Positions 1-8,488 of a DNA stretch of 16,851 nt are shown in pieces (position 1 is the first letter of the stretch; the number at the start of each line of letters is the position of its first letter). Below the pieces are notes generated by a model. That model was not told the DNA's origin. It saw only the letters and a list, made by a program, of their open reading frames with translations, and did not search any database. The position numbers were made by a program, and so were the translations under genes. The DNA comes from Alphaproteobacteria bacterium UBA6411 (GTDB lineage: Bacteria > Pseudomonadota > Alphaproteobacteria > CAAGCB01 > CAG-977), in NCBI GenBank assembly GCA_002438565.1, contig DJPN01000024.1, forward strand, positions 1 through 16,851, given 5' to 3'.

Positions 1-18
1 TTACGCGGGGGTCTCTTT

Positions 19-477
19 TTATTGAACTCTGTCAAGCTGAACATCGGTATGAAAATCATAGCGGACGCACCGGCAGAAGGCGGACAGGTTTTGAACGGAA
101 CAGCTTTGTCCTTTGAGTGTGAACGCTTCGACGCAAAAGGCTTCCACGATCGGCGCGTACGATTCGACCAGTCTGTTGGCGCGGATTTTCCCGTTTTCAA
201 AATAGGATTCGGGCAAAAAGGGTTTCAATTCCGAATCGGGGACGGTGAACTTTGTTCTGGAAACGCTTTTTTGCGATAAATCCGCCGTTATCGGAAGCTT
301 TTGAGAGATTATGTATTCTTTCAGCGCGCGGTCGATGCGTTTGGTTTGCTCTTCTACCGCGCGGCGTTCAACCTCGGCGATTTGCCGCGCCCTTTGCCGC
401 ATCAGCATCGGCGCGGTCATGGTCATAATCGCCAGCACGGCCAGTACTTGAAACATCAACGTTCCGCGTTCGGTCAT
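19..477 (-). CDS. Putative prepilin-like single-pass membrane protein, 152 aa
   Basis: I do not recognise a named family. The N-terminus is four residues, a glycine (G5), then a hydrophobic stretch to about residue 26 with M/L/V/A/I residues and a proline at 23, followed by a charged amphipathic helix (about 27-58). This resembles a class III (type IV pilin/pseudopilin) leader, with cleavage expected after G5; the usual Glu at mature position 5 is Gln (Q10). The C-terminal part has four cysteines (C115, C126, C135, C137), enough for two disulfides in the periplasm. The start ATG at 477 overlaps the murJ stop as ATGA, which favours this start over the long upstream extension of the same frame. 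That extension is out-of-frame murJ sequence rich in Arg and Pro. After its TAA come five codons and another in-frame TAA at 1-3. A minor pilin role is inferred; it could be another single-pass membrane protein. Confidence 0.6.
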   Translation of the reverse strand: MTERGTLMFQVLAVLAIMTMTAPMLMRQRARQIAEVERRAVEEQTKRIDRALKEYIISQKLPITADLSQKSVSRTKFTVPDSELKPFLPESYFENGKIRANRLVESYAPIVEAFCVEAFTLKGQSCSVQNLSAFCRCVRYDFHTDVQLDRVQ

Positions 478-2054
478 TTGCGCCGCCGCAACGCTTTGAT
501 TTGCGCGATTGTTACGCCTTTGGTCGCCAGCACCAGAACGGCGAACAGCACGCCGCCGATGCCGATTAACACCCCCAGCAGCCCGAACCGCAGGGCTTGT
601 CCGTCGTGCAGCCAATCGGGGAACAGGTGCAGGCTGGCAACAAAGCACGCGCGGGTCGCAACGCCCATAATCACGGACGACAGGATAATCGACAGGGCGC
701 GGCGGACAAACGGCGCGTCCAACGAATGAAAACGCTGTTTTTTGATGCGCCAAGCATACTGGACAACGTTCAGCCACGCGACAATGCCGCTTGCCAAAGC
801 GATGCCCAGATAGCCGATTGACGGCAGAAACGCGGCGCACAAAATCACATACATCAGCAGCGCCCAGCACGCTATCCGAACGGGCGTCGCCGTGTCGCCG
901 CGCGCGTAAAACACGGGAGCGAGGGCTTTGGTCAGAATGTACGCGGGCAATCCGACGGCATAAGCGGACAATGCCAAAGCGGTTTTGACCGACGCGGTAT
1001 TCGTGAACTCGCCGCGTTCGAACAGCACGGAAATAATCGGATAATCAAGGGCAATCAGCCCCGCCGCGGACGGCACGGACAGCGCCAAAGCGATAATCAA
1101 AGCTTGGTTTAAGGTGTTTTTGGCCTGTTCCGCGTTGCCGGACTTTAAATCCCGCGTCAGAATCGGCAGCAAAGCCGTGCCGATTGCCGCGCCGATAATC
1201 CCGACGGGCAGTTGGTACAGGCGGTTGGCGTAGTAAAGCCACGACACCGCGCCCGTGGTCAAAAACGACAAAAACAGCGTGTCCAAAAACAGGTTGATTT
1301 GATAAATGCCCGAACCGAACACGCCGGGGATGATGCGTTTGAGCAACAGCGACAGTTCCGCCGTTTTGCGCTTGACGACCGTCCACGGGGCAAGGATGCC
1401 CAAAGGCATGCCCGCGCGGCGCGTGTGCCAAACCAGCCAAAGCAGCTGCAAAACGCCCGCGATTGTTACGCCCGTCGCCAAAGCGTAGCCGTAATTGCCT
1501 CCAAACAGCGGGGTCAGGGCGAACAGCGCGGCAATCATGGTGACATTCAGCAAAACGGGGGTCAGCGCCGCCGCCGCAAAGTAGCCGAGCGAGTTTAACA
1601 CGCCGCTTTGCAAAGAATTCAGCGACACCAGCAGCAAATACGGGAACGTAATGCGCGACATGACGACGGCGGCGTTGAATTTGGCGGGGTCTTCGACGAA
1701 TCCGGGGGCCTGCACCAAAATAATCAGCGGCATGGCGATTTCCGCGATTGTTGTAAACAGCAAAACGACGTAAAACAGCGCGGACATCGCTTCGACGGCG
1801 AACTTTTGCGCTTTGTCGCGTCCGTGCAGTTCCAGCTGTTCGGAAAACAAGGGAACGAAAGCGACGTTGAACGCGCCTTCGGCAAACAGGCTGCGGAACA
1901 GGTTGGGCAGTTTGAACGCAACGAAAAACGCGTCCGCAATCATGCCCGCGCCCAAAAAGTTCGCTATCAGCACGTCGCGCACGAACCCCAAAACGCGGCT
2001 TATCATCGTCCAGCCGCCTATTGTCGCGATTGATTTAAGCACCGATGTCCGCAT
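474..2054 (-). CDS. murJ: Lipid II flippase MurJ (MviN)
   Basis: Moves undecaprenyl-linked lipid II from the inner to the outer face of the cytoplasmic membrane for peptidoglycan synthesis. The protein is 526 aa, the usual length for the family, and hydrophobic throughout, consistent with 14 membrane helices of the MOP superfamily. The N-terminal block SRVLGFVRD (19-27) and the block DAFFVAFKLPNLFRSLFAEG (41-60) match the family signature; R20, R26 and R54 align with essential E. coli R18, R24 and R52. A later YYANRLYQLP block carries the counterpart of E. coli R270. The start ATG lies inside the 3' end of glnD (20-base overlap) with no strong Shine-Dalgarno, so coupling to glnD translation is likely. 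Its own stop overlaps the next start as ATGA. In Brucella/Rhizobium relatives murJ is commonly followed by trpS; here it is followed by a pilin-like gene. Confidence 0.97.
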   Translation of the reverse strand: MRTSVLKSIATIGGWTMISRVLGFVRDVLIANFLGAGMIADAFFVAFKLPNLFRSLFAEGAFNVAFVPLFSEQLELHGRDKAQKFAVEAMSALFYVVLLFTTIAEIAMPLIILVQAPGFVEDPAKFNAAVVMSRITFPYLLLVSLNSLQSGVLNSLGYFAAAALTPVLLNVTMIAALFALTPLFGGNYGYALATGVTIAGVLQLLWLVWHTRRAGMPLGILAPWTVVKRKTAELSLLLKRIIPGVFGSGIYQINLFLDTLFLSFLTTGAVSWLYYANRLYQLPVGIIGAAIGTALLPILTRDLKSGNAEQAKNTLNQALIIALALSVPSAAGLIALDYPIISVLFERGEFTNTASVKTALALSAYAVGLPAYILTKALAPVFYARGDTATPVRIACWALLMYVILCAAFLPSIGYLGIALASGIVAWLNVVQYAWRIKKQRFHSLDAPFVRRALSIILSSVIMGVATRACFVASLHLFPDWLHDGQALRFGLLGVLIGIGGVLFAVLVLATKGVTIAQIKALRRRK

Positions 2055-4482
2055 GACCCACCACTTTCGTCAAAGTCGATTTGATATTGTCCAAAGCCGC
2101 CGCGTCGACGATTTTGTTGCCGTGTCCGTCCGTGACGTAAAATACGTCGACCACCCGCGACCCGTAAGTGTAAATATGCGCCGAAACGATTTGCAAATGC
2201 AAGCGCGTCATCGCATACGTCGCCAAATGCAAAAATCCGACCGCGTCCGTGCCGTTGACCTCTATCAGCGTGCATTTGTCCGACGCTTTGTTGTCGACAA
2301 ACACGCGCAAAGGAACGGTCAGTTCGGTTTTCGGCGCGGTTTTGCGCTTTTCGGCAAGCATCGGTTCTAAATCCGTTTGCGCCGCCTGTTCTATGGTTTG
2401 CTTGAGCTTGGCGATTTTCTTTTCGGATTGGACGGGCTGGCGGAGCGTGTCTTGAATCAAAAACGTGTCCAGCGCCATTTTGTTGTCCAAAGTCATGATT
2501 TGCGCCTCGACTACGGAAACGCCGCACAACGCCATCGCGCCCGTGATTTCCGCAAACAGTCCGTCATGGTCGGGGGCGAGCACGATAAATTCCGTAACTC
2601 CGCGTTCCGCGTCCGTCGAAACGGAAAACGAATAGCTTTGCGACGGCGGCAGTTCCGCCAGTTTCCGTTGGTTTTCCGTCAAAACGCGTTCGTGCGCGCC
2701 GCCACCCTGCATCCGCGCCAAAGCAAACGACAGCAAATCCGTCAGCAGTTTTTCCTTGAACGAATTCCAAACGGAGGGACCGACCGCTTTGATGTCCGCG
2801 ACGGTCAGGGCGAACAGCCGTCGCAGCCGTTCGGGCGACTGCACCGTTTGCACAAAGTCGTCAATGGTCTTCGGGTCGAAAATGTCGCGGCGAAAGGCGA
2901 CTTGGCTCATCAGCAGGTGGTGGCGCACCAGCCAGACGACATCCTGCGCTTCCGCGTCGTCCAGTCCCAAATCCGCCGTGACTTTTTGCGCCAAGACAGC
3001 GCCGATTTCCTCGTGTTTTCCGCCGCGCCCCTTGCCGATGTCGTGCAGCAAAGCCGCCAAAGCCAAAGTCCTTTGCGCGGCGGGCGTGTCCTGCCGTTCC
3101 AGAAAGCCGAGCGTTTTCAGCGTGTGTTCGTCGGTCGTGTAGACGTGGTACAAATCGAACTGCACTTGCGCGATTAAGGGCTGAAAGTCGGGCATGAAGT
3201 AGCCCAAGACGCCCGTTTCCAGCATTTGGCGCAGGGTCGTTTCCGCGCTTTCCCCCGCCAAAATGTCCAAAAACAAAGCGTTGGTCTGCGGATTTTTGCG
3301 CAGTTTGCGGGCAAGCTTGGCGTTATCCGTGATTTTGCCCAAAGTGCGCGGGTCGACAGGCTTGTTTAACAAGTGCTTCAAATAAAACGCCCGCATCATC
3401 AGCGTCGGATTTTGGTCAAGCGACACGGTGTCTTTGAACGAAACGCGGTCGTTAATCAGCACAAAATCGGCGTCGATTTCCGAAAAAACAACGCCGTCGT
3501 TCAGCGTGTCGCCGATAATTACGGTCATCAGCCATGACAGTTCGCCGACGCTTTTGCAAATCAAGTAATAATGCTTCATAAACCGTTCAACGGCGGACTG
3601 TCCGTTGCGGTTGTCGTATCCCATTTTCAGCGCGATTTGCTTTTGCGCTTCAAAGGTCAGCACATCGCCCGCGCGCCCGTTCAGCAGGTGCAGATGACAG
3701 CGCACGGTCGTCAAGAAACGGTGCGCTTTCAAAAACGCGGCGCACGATTGGCGGCTGAGGATGTTGCTTGACACCAAATCGGGCATGTTCGTAATGCCGA
3801 ACAGATATTTTATCAACCAGAACATCAGATGCAGGTCGCGCAACCCGCCGCGTCCCTCTTTGACGTTGGGTTCCAGCATGTACTTCGACTGTCCCATGCG
3901 CTGATAGCGCAGGCGGCGTTCATCGACTTTCGCCATGACGAAGTCGCGCCCGTCCGTTTCGTGACACAGCGCCGTAAAGCGGGTGTTGAAATCGTCGAAC
4001 AAGCCGCGGTTGCCGTCGACAAAGCGCGCTTCCAGCAAATTGGTGCGGATGGTCATTTCCGTTCGGGCTTTGTTGATGCAGTCGTCGACCGTGCGGACGG
4101 CCTGTCCGACTTTCAGCCCCATATCCCACAGGATTTGCACCATAAAGGCTATGCGTTCCTGCGCTTTCGCGTCATCGGCGTTTTCCAATAAAAACAGCAA
4201 GTCAATGTCGGAATAGGGGGCAAGCTCTTTGCGCCCGAAACCGCCGACGGCGACAACGGTCGGCAGAGGCGACGTTTCGGACGGATACACGGTTTGCGCC
4301 GTCAAAGCGTTCAAATCGCGCAGGATGTCGTCAAACGCGTCGGCATAGGCATACATCGCTTCCAGTCCGTCCGACGTGTTCAGCCGTTCGGCGAACGCCT
4401 GCAGCAAACGGGCGCGCCGTTCTTTCAGCAAAGCGACGACGGCGGCGCGTCCCGCGGAGTTCCAAGCGTCGGTTAAGGTCAT
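2035..4482 (-). CDS. glnD: Bifunctional PII uridylyltransferase / uridylyl-removing enzyme GlnD
   Basis: Cytoplasmic nitrogen sensor that adds UMP to PII proteins when glutamine is low and removes it when glutamine is high. Domains in order: nucleotidyltransferase with GGFGRKELAPYSDIDLLF (80-97, metal-binding D92 and D94); a helical linker with EPNVKEGRGGLRDLH (204-218), diagnostic for GlnD; an HD hydrolase domain with HDIGKGRGGKH (480-490) followed by RHH (520-522); and two C-terminal ACT domains (about 632-700 and 735-800) expected to bind glutamine. At 815 aa it is somewhat shorter than the roughly 850-940 aa of many homologues, but every domain is present. The start ATG at 4482 overlaps the mutS stop as ATGA and there is no strong Shine-Dalgarno, so it is probably translated by coupling. 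No glnB or glnA is visible in this window. Confidence 0.97.
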   Translation of the reverse strand: MTLTDAWNSAGRAAVVALLKERRARLLQAFAERLNTSDGLEAMYAYADAFDDILRDLNALTAQTVYPSETSPLPTVVAVGGFGRKELAPYSDIDLLFLLENADDAKAQERIAFMVQILWDMGLKVGQAVRTVDDCINKARTEMTIRTNLLEARFVDGNRGLFDDFNTRFTALCHETDGRDFVMAKVDERRLRYQRMGQSKYMLEPNVKEGRGGLRDLHLMFWLIKYLFGITNMPDLVSSNILSRQSCAAFLKAHRFLTTVRCHLHLLNGRAGDVLTFEAQKQIALKMGYDNRNGQSAVERFMKHYYLICKSVGELSWLMTVIIGDTLNDGVVFSEIDADFVLINDRVSFKDTVSLDQNPTLMMRAFYLKHLLNKPVDPRTLGKITDNAKLARKLRKNPQTNALFLDILAGESAETTLRQMLETGVLGYFMPDFQPLIAQVQFDLYHVYTTDEHTLKTLGFLERQDTPAAQRTLALAALLHDIGKGRGGKHEEIGAVLAQKVTADLGLDDAEAQDVVWLVRHHLLMSQVAFRRDIFDPKTIDDFVQTVQSPERLRRLFALTVADIKAVGPSVWNSFKEKLLTDLLSFALARMQGGGAHERVLTENQRKLAELPPSQSYSFSVSTDAERGVTEFIVLAPDHDGLFAEITGAMALCGVSVVEAQIMTLDNKMALDTFLIQDTLRQPVQSEKKIAKLKQTIEQAAQTDLEPMLAEKRKTAPKTELTVPLRVFVDNKASDKCTLIEVNGTDAVGFLHLATYAMTRLHLQIVSAHIYTYGSRVVDVFYVTDGHGNKIVDAAALDNIKSTLTKVVGHADIGA

Positions 4483-7172
4483 TGCATCATCTTTTTCAGC
4501 GTATAAAGCGCGTCCAGCGCTTCGCGCGGTGTCATCGAATCGGGATCGAGCGTTGACAGCTTTTCGATAACCTGCGCAAATTCAGGCGGGACGGGCTCCT
4601 CGGGTTCGGGGGCGGGCGCGTCGGCTTTTTTCTTGACCATCGCGAACAGGGGCAGGTCGTTCATAAAGTTGATTTCGTACGACCCCTGTTTTTCCATTTG
4701 TTCCAGCACCTGCTTGGCGCGCGCGATGACGGCGGGCGGCAAACCCGCCAGCCTGCCGACGTGAATGCCGTAAGACCTGTCCGCCATGCCTTTGACGACT
4801 TCGTGCAAAAACACGACGTTGCCTTTCCATTCCTTGATTTTCATCGTGTAAAGCGACAGGTTGCCCAGCATTTCCGCCAGCGCCGTCAATTCGTGGTAAT
4901 GCGTTGCGAACAAAGCGCGCGATTTGTTGACGTCGTGCAGGTGTTCGGCGACCGCCCACGCAATCGACAGCCCGTCGAACGTCGCCGTGCCGCGCCCGAT
5001 TTCGTCAAGGATGACAAGGGATTTTTCCGTCGCTTGATTCAAAATCGCGGCGGTTTCCACCATTTCGACCATGAAAGTCGACCGCCCGCGCGCCAAATCG
5101 TCCGCCGCGCCGACACGGGAAAACACTTTGTCCACAATGCCGATTTTCGCCGATTCCGCGGGGACGAAACAGCCTGCCTGCGCCAGAATGGCAATCAAAG
5201 CGTTTTGACGCAAAAACGTGCTTTTGCCCGCCATGTTGGGACCCGTAATCAGCCACAGCCGCCCGTCGTGCGTGTCCGGATTGCCCAATCGGCAGTCGTT
5301 TGCGACGAAATCGGCGTGTTCCTCCGCCATGGTTTGTTCGACGACGGGGTGCCGCCCTTTCACAATGTCGAAAGACAGGCTGTTTTCCAAAACGGGACGG
5401 ACGTAGTTTTGCTCCGCCGCGATGTGCGCCAGCGCGCTCGACACGTCCAGCATCGCCAAAGCGTGCGCCGCCGCCGCGATTTCCGAACCGTGCGCCAAAA
5501 CGGCTTCGACCAAATCGGAAAACAGCTTCAGTTCAAGGGACAATGCTTTTTCCGCAACGCCTTTCAGATTGTTTTCCAGTTCGGACAGCTCGACGGTCGT
5601 AAAGCGGATGGCGTTCGACATGGTCTGACGGTGCAGGAAAATCGACTGCCCGCTGCGCGCGTCGTCCAGCATTTTTTGCGCGTTTTTGGCGGATACTTCG
5701 ATATAAAACCCCAAAATGTTGTTGTGCGCGATTTTCAAGCTCGGAATTCCCGCGATGTCGGCGTATTTCGACTGCAGTCCCGCAATCATCTGGCGGCTGT
5801 CGTCGCGCAAGTGCTTCAAATCGTCCAGTTCTTTGGAATAAAGGGGGGCGATGAATCCGCCGTCGCGCGCCAAAAGCGGCAAATCCGCCGCCAGTGCTTT
5901 TTGCAGCGCGGCGGTCAAATCGTCGTGGCTGCCCAACCCTTTCAAACATTCGGTAATCGCGGCGGGTTCGCCCATTTCGGTCGCCATGGACAGCTTCAAG
6001 TCGGGAATTTGTTTCAAAGTGTCGCGAATGACCGCCAAATCGCGCGGGCCCCCGCGTCCCAGCGACAGCCGCGACAAAGCGCGCTCCATATCGGGGCATT
6101 CCGCCAAACGGTCGCGCACGGTTGCCCGCACCAGCGGGTTTTTCACAAAAAACTCGATGCGGTCAAGGCGCTTTTCAATCGCCGCGACATCGGTCAAAGG
6201 GGCGGACAGGTATTGACACAACAGCCTTGCCCCCGCGCCCGTTTTTGTGCGGTCGATTGCGGAAAACAGCGACCCTTTGCGTTCGCCGGACAGGCTGGAA
6301 AACAGTTCCAGATTCCGCCGCGTCGCCGTGTCGATTTCCATCAGCATGCCCGCCGACCAGCGGCGCAGGGCGTTCAAGCGGGGCATTTGTCCTTTCTGCG
6401 TCAAATCGATATAGTCCAGCAGCGCGCCGGCCGCGCCCGTTTCGCTTTTGTTGAACGCGCCGAACGCGTCCAGCGTTTGAACGTTGAAAAACGCCTCCAG
6501 CCGCTTTTTGCCGTTGTCGGGGGAAAAGCGGACGGCGGGCAGAGGGGTTAAAAGCCGTTTGACATCGTTGAACGTTTCAAAGTATTCGGGCGTTTGCAAA
6601 ATTTTTTCGGAAACGATGATTTCCTTGGGTTCCAGCCGCGACAAAGCCGCCGACAGCGTGTTGGCGCGGCGGTTCGGCAGCGTCTGCACAGCGAAATCGC
6701 CCGTCGACATGTCCACCCACGCCAATCCGATGCCGTCCGCCGTGTCGGTCAAAGCCGCCAGCCAGTTGCAGGCGCGCGCTTCCAAAATATTGTCTTCGGT
6801 CAGCGTTCCGGGGGTGATAAGGCGGGTCACCGCGCGGTTGACCAAAGCGGTCGAACCGCGTTTGCGCGCTTCGGCGGGGTCTTCGGTCTGTTCGCAGATG
6901 GCGACTTTAAATCCCTTGCGAATCAAGCGCGACAGATACATTTCGTGCGAATGAACGGGGACGCCGCACATGGGGATGTCTTCGCCCTTTTCGCGCCCGC
7001 GTTTGGTCAAAGCGATGTCCAAAGCGGCGGACGCTTTTATCGCGTCGTCAAAAAACATTTCGTAAAAATCGCCCAATCGGTAAAACAGCAAATAATCGGG
7101 ATGCTGTTCTTTGACGGCGAAATACTGCGTCATCATCGGCGTATGTTTGTCGGCGGGTGTTTTTTGAGTCAT
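4479..7172 (-). CDS. mutS: DNA mismatch repair protein MutS
   Basis: Recognises mismatches and small loops and starts methyl- or nick-directed repair with MutL. The protein is 897 aa, full length. The mismatch-reading domain I has the FYEMF wedge motif (36-40); connector, lever and clamp domains follow. The C-terminal ABC-type ATPase has Walker A GPNMAGKST (644-652), the DDLARGRSTF signature region (691-700), Walker B ILDEIGRGT (721-729) and the ATHYHEL helix (756-762). The last 20 residues carry the conserved TPREALDALYTLKKM tail. It is the first gene of the minus-strand operon, divergent from the malic enzyme. An AAAGGA lies about 13 bases before the ATG, an unusually long spacing for a Shine-Dalgarno. 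The mutS-glnD-murJ order is typical of alphaproteobacteria (established knowledge). Confidence 0.98.
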   Translation of the reverse strand: MTQKTPADKHTPMMTQYFAVKEQHPDYLLFYRLGDFYEMFFDDAIKASAALDIALTKRGREKGEDIPMCGVPVHSHEMYLSRLIRKGFKVAICEQTEDPAEARKRGSTALVNRAVTRLITPGTLTEDNILEARACNWLAALTDTADGIGLAWVDMSTGDFAVQTLPNRRANTLSAALSRLEPKEIIVSEKILQTPEYFETFNDVKRLLTPLPAVRFSPDNGKKRLEAFFNVQTLDAFGAFNKSETGAAGALLDYIDLTQKGQMPRLNALRRWSAGMLMEIDTATRRNLELFSSLSGERKGSLFSAIDRTKTGAGARLLCQYLSAPLTDVAAIEKRLDRIEFFVKNPLVRATVRDRLAECPDMERALSRLSLGRGGPRDLAVIRDTLKQIPDLKLSMATEMGEPAAITECLKGLGSHDDLTAALQKALAADLPLLARDGGFIAPLYSKELDDLKHLRDDSRQMIAGLQSKYADIAGIPSLKIAHNNILGFYIEVSAKNAQKMLDDARSGQSIFLHRQTMSNAIRFTTVELSELENNLKGVAEKALSLELKLFSDLVEAVLAHGSEIAAAAHALAMLDVSSALAHIAAEQNYVRPVLENSLSFDIVKGRHPVVEQTMAEEHADFVANDCRLGNPDTHDGRLWLITGPNMAGKSTFLRQNALIAILAQAGCFVPAESAKIGIVDKVFSRVGAADDLARGRSTFMVEMVETAAILNQATEKSLVILDEIGRGTATFDGLSIAWAVAEHLHDVNKSRALFATHYHELTALAEMLGNLSLYTMKIKEWKGNVVFLHEVVKGMADRSYGIHVGRLAGLPPAVIARAKQVLEQMEKQGSYEINFMNDLPLFAMVKKKADAPAPEPEEPVPPEFAQVIEKLSTLDPDSMTPREALDALYTLKKMMQ

Positions 7173-7243
7173 AGCGTTTCACTTTTCCTTTAAAGTATGG
7201 TAGTTTTAACATACTTGAAACACTTTGACCAACAAAAGAATTG
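7173..7243. promoter_or_regulatory. Divergent mutS/maeB intergenic spacer with inverted repeat
   Basis: This 71-base A/T-rich spacer must hold the promoters for both the mutS operon and the malic enzyme operon. I could not find a confident -35/-10 pair on either strand; the best matches reach only 3-4 of 6 positions. Its dominant structure is the inverted repeat described separately. AAAAGA at 7234-7239 is the likely weak ribosome binding site for maeB. Confidence 0.5.
7189..7220. repeat. Imperfect inverted repeat (11-bp arms, 10-bp spacer) in divergent promoter region
   Basis: Left arm TTTAAAGTATG (7189-7199) and right arm CATACTTGAAA (7210-7220) are reverse complements at 10 of 11 positions, separated by ten bases. 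The arms are A/T-rich and there is no following T-run, so it does not look like an intrinsic terminator. Its place midway between two divergent genes fits an operator for a dimeric regulator or a shared promoter element. I do not recognise the motif as a named box. Confidence 0.55.
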
Positions 7244-8485
7244 ATGAAAATGACCGAAAACAAACAAACACTTGCAGAACAATCGCTGGCTTTGCACGCA
7301 AAAGGGCGCGCGGGCAAAATTTCCCTGACGGCGACAAAGCCGCTGAACACGCGTTCGGATTTGGCGCTGCTGTATTCCCCCGGCGTTGCCGCGCCGTGCC
7401 TTGAAATCGAAAAGACCCCCGCCGACGCGTACCGCTACACGACCAAAGGCAACCTGGTCGCCGTCGTGTCGAACGGAACGGCTGTTTTGGGACTGGGCGA
7501 CATCGGCGCCTTGGCGTCCAAGCCCGTCATGGAGGGCAAAGCCGTTTTGTTCAAGCGTTTCGGCGACGTGGACGCAATCGACATCGAAATCGATTCGCAC
7601 GACCCCGACAAAGTGGTCGAAGCGGCGGCTTTGACGGCGACGGGATTCGGCGGCATCAACTTGGAAGACATCAAAGCCCCCGAATGTTTTTACATCGAAA
7701 CGGAATTGAAAAAGCGGCTGAACATTCCCGTATTCCATGACGACCAGCACGGCACGGCGGTTGTCGTTGCGGCGGGGTTGGTCAACGGGCTGAAGCTGAC
7801 GGGCAAGAAAATCGAAGACATCAAACTGGCCGTGAACGGCGCGGGCGCGGCGGCGATTGCGTGCGCGTCCCTGCTGCGCGCGATGGGTGTCAAACAAATA
7901 ACGATGTGCGATTCCAAAGGCGTGATTTACAAAGGCCGCACGGCGGGCATGAACCCGTACAAGGAAACTTTTGCCGTCGAAACGTCTGCCCGCACGCTGG
8001 CGGAGGCGGTCAAAGGCGCGGATGTGTTTTTGGGCTTGTCCGTCGCGGGGGCTTTGACGGGCGACATGGTGAAAACCATGTCTGACAAGCCGATAATTTT
8101 CGCTTTGGCGAATCCGAATCCCGAAATTACACCGGTCGACGCCAAAGCCGCCAACCCCGACGCGATTGTTGCGACGGGACGGTCGGATTATCCGAACCAA
8201 GTCAACAATGTGCTGGGCTTTCCCTATATTTTCCGCGGGGCGCTGGACGTGCGCGCGCGTGAAATCAACGAAGCCATGAAAGAAGCCGCGGCGCACGCTT
8301 TGGCGGAACTGGCGGCGGCGGACGGACTGAACGCGGAAAACATCATTCCCGATCCGTTTGATGCGCGCCTGTTGGAAGCCGTTTCAACCGCCGTTGCCAA
8401 AGCGGCGTGCGATTCGGGCGTCGCCATGGCTCCCGTTTCCGACTGGAACGTTTATCAGCGGGGATTGAAAGCGCGCAAAGGGTAA
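7244..8485 (+). CDS. maeB: Malic enzyme (malate dehydrogenase, oxaloacetate-decarboxylating), single-domain form
   Basis: Oxidatively decarboxylates malate to pyruvate and CO2 with NAD(P)+, in the cytoplasm, linking the TCA cycle to pyruvate and NAD(P)H supply. The N-terminal malic domain shows LLYSPGVAAPCLEI with its conserved Tyr, the segment around NLEDIKAPECFYIE, and FHDDQHGTA with the metal-binding Asp residues. The NAD(P)-binding domain has the NGAGAAAIA dinucleotide loop and LANPNPEITP. The protein is about 413 aa and lacks the C-terminal phosphotransacetylase-like domain that makes most alphaproteobacterial MaeB proteins about 750 aa. Starts are possible at TTG 7241, ATG 7244 and ATG 7250; I chose 7244, which is four bases beyond AAAAGA, but 7250 is equally plausible. 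The stop is three bases before the kinase start, so the two genes should be cotranscribed. Cofactor preference cannot be read with certainty. Confidence 0.93.
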   Translation: MKMTENKQTLAEQSLALHAKGRAGKISLTATKPLNTRSDLALLYSPGVAAPCLEIEKTPADAYRYTTKGNLVAVVSNGTAVLGLGDIGALASKPVMEGKAVLFKRFGDVDAIDIEIDSHDPDKVVEAAALTATGFGGINLEDIKAPECFYIETELKKRLNIPVFHDDQHGTAVVVAAGLVNGLKLTGKKIEDIKLAVNGAGAAAIACASLLRAMGVKQITMCDSKGVIYKGRTAGMNPYKETFAVETSARTLAEAVKGADVFLGLSVAGALTGDMVKTMSDKPIIFALANPNPEITPVDAKAANPDAIVATGRSDYPNQVNNVLGFPYIFRGALDVRAREINEAMKEAAAHALAELAAADGLNAENIIPDPFDARLLEAVSTAVAKAACDSGVAMAPVSDWNVYQRGLKARKG

Positions 8486-8488
8486 ACA

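Noticed and set aside
1..18. Five sense codons and a second in-frame TAA after the pilin-like stop
   Set aside because: Could suggest readthrough, but the extension would be only five residues and the sequence is cut by the window edge. There is no evidence for use.
478..870. N-terminal extension of the pilin-like frame into murJ
   Set aside because: The first 131 codons are out-of-frame murJ sequence rich in Arg, Pro and Cys. The ATG at 477 overlapping the murJ stop gives a sensible N-terminus.
4698..6551. 617-codon open frame on the plus strand opposite mutS
   Set aside because: It lies codon-on-codon opposite mutS and stays open only because mutS avoids TTA, CTA and TCA there. The translation is rich in Arg, Gln, His and Phe with no recognisable domain or ribosome binding site.
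7241..7243. TTG as the start of the malic enzyme
   Set aside because: It is directly followed by ATG at 7244 and another ATG at 7250. TTG is too close to the weak AAAAGA ribosome binding site.
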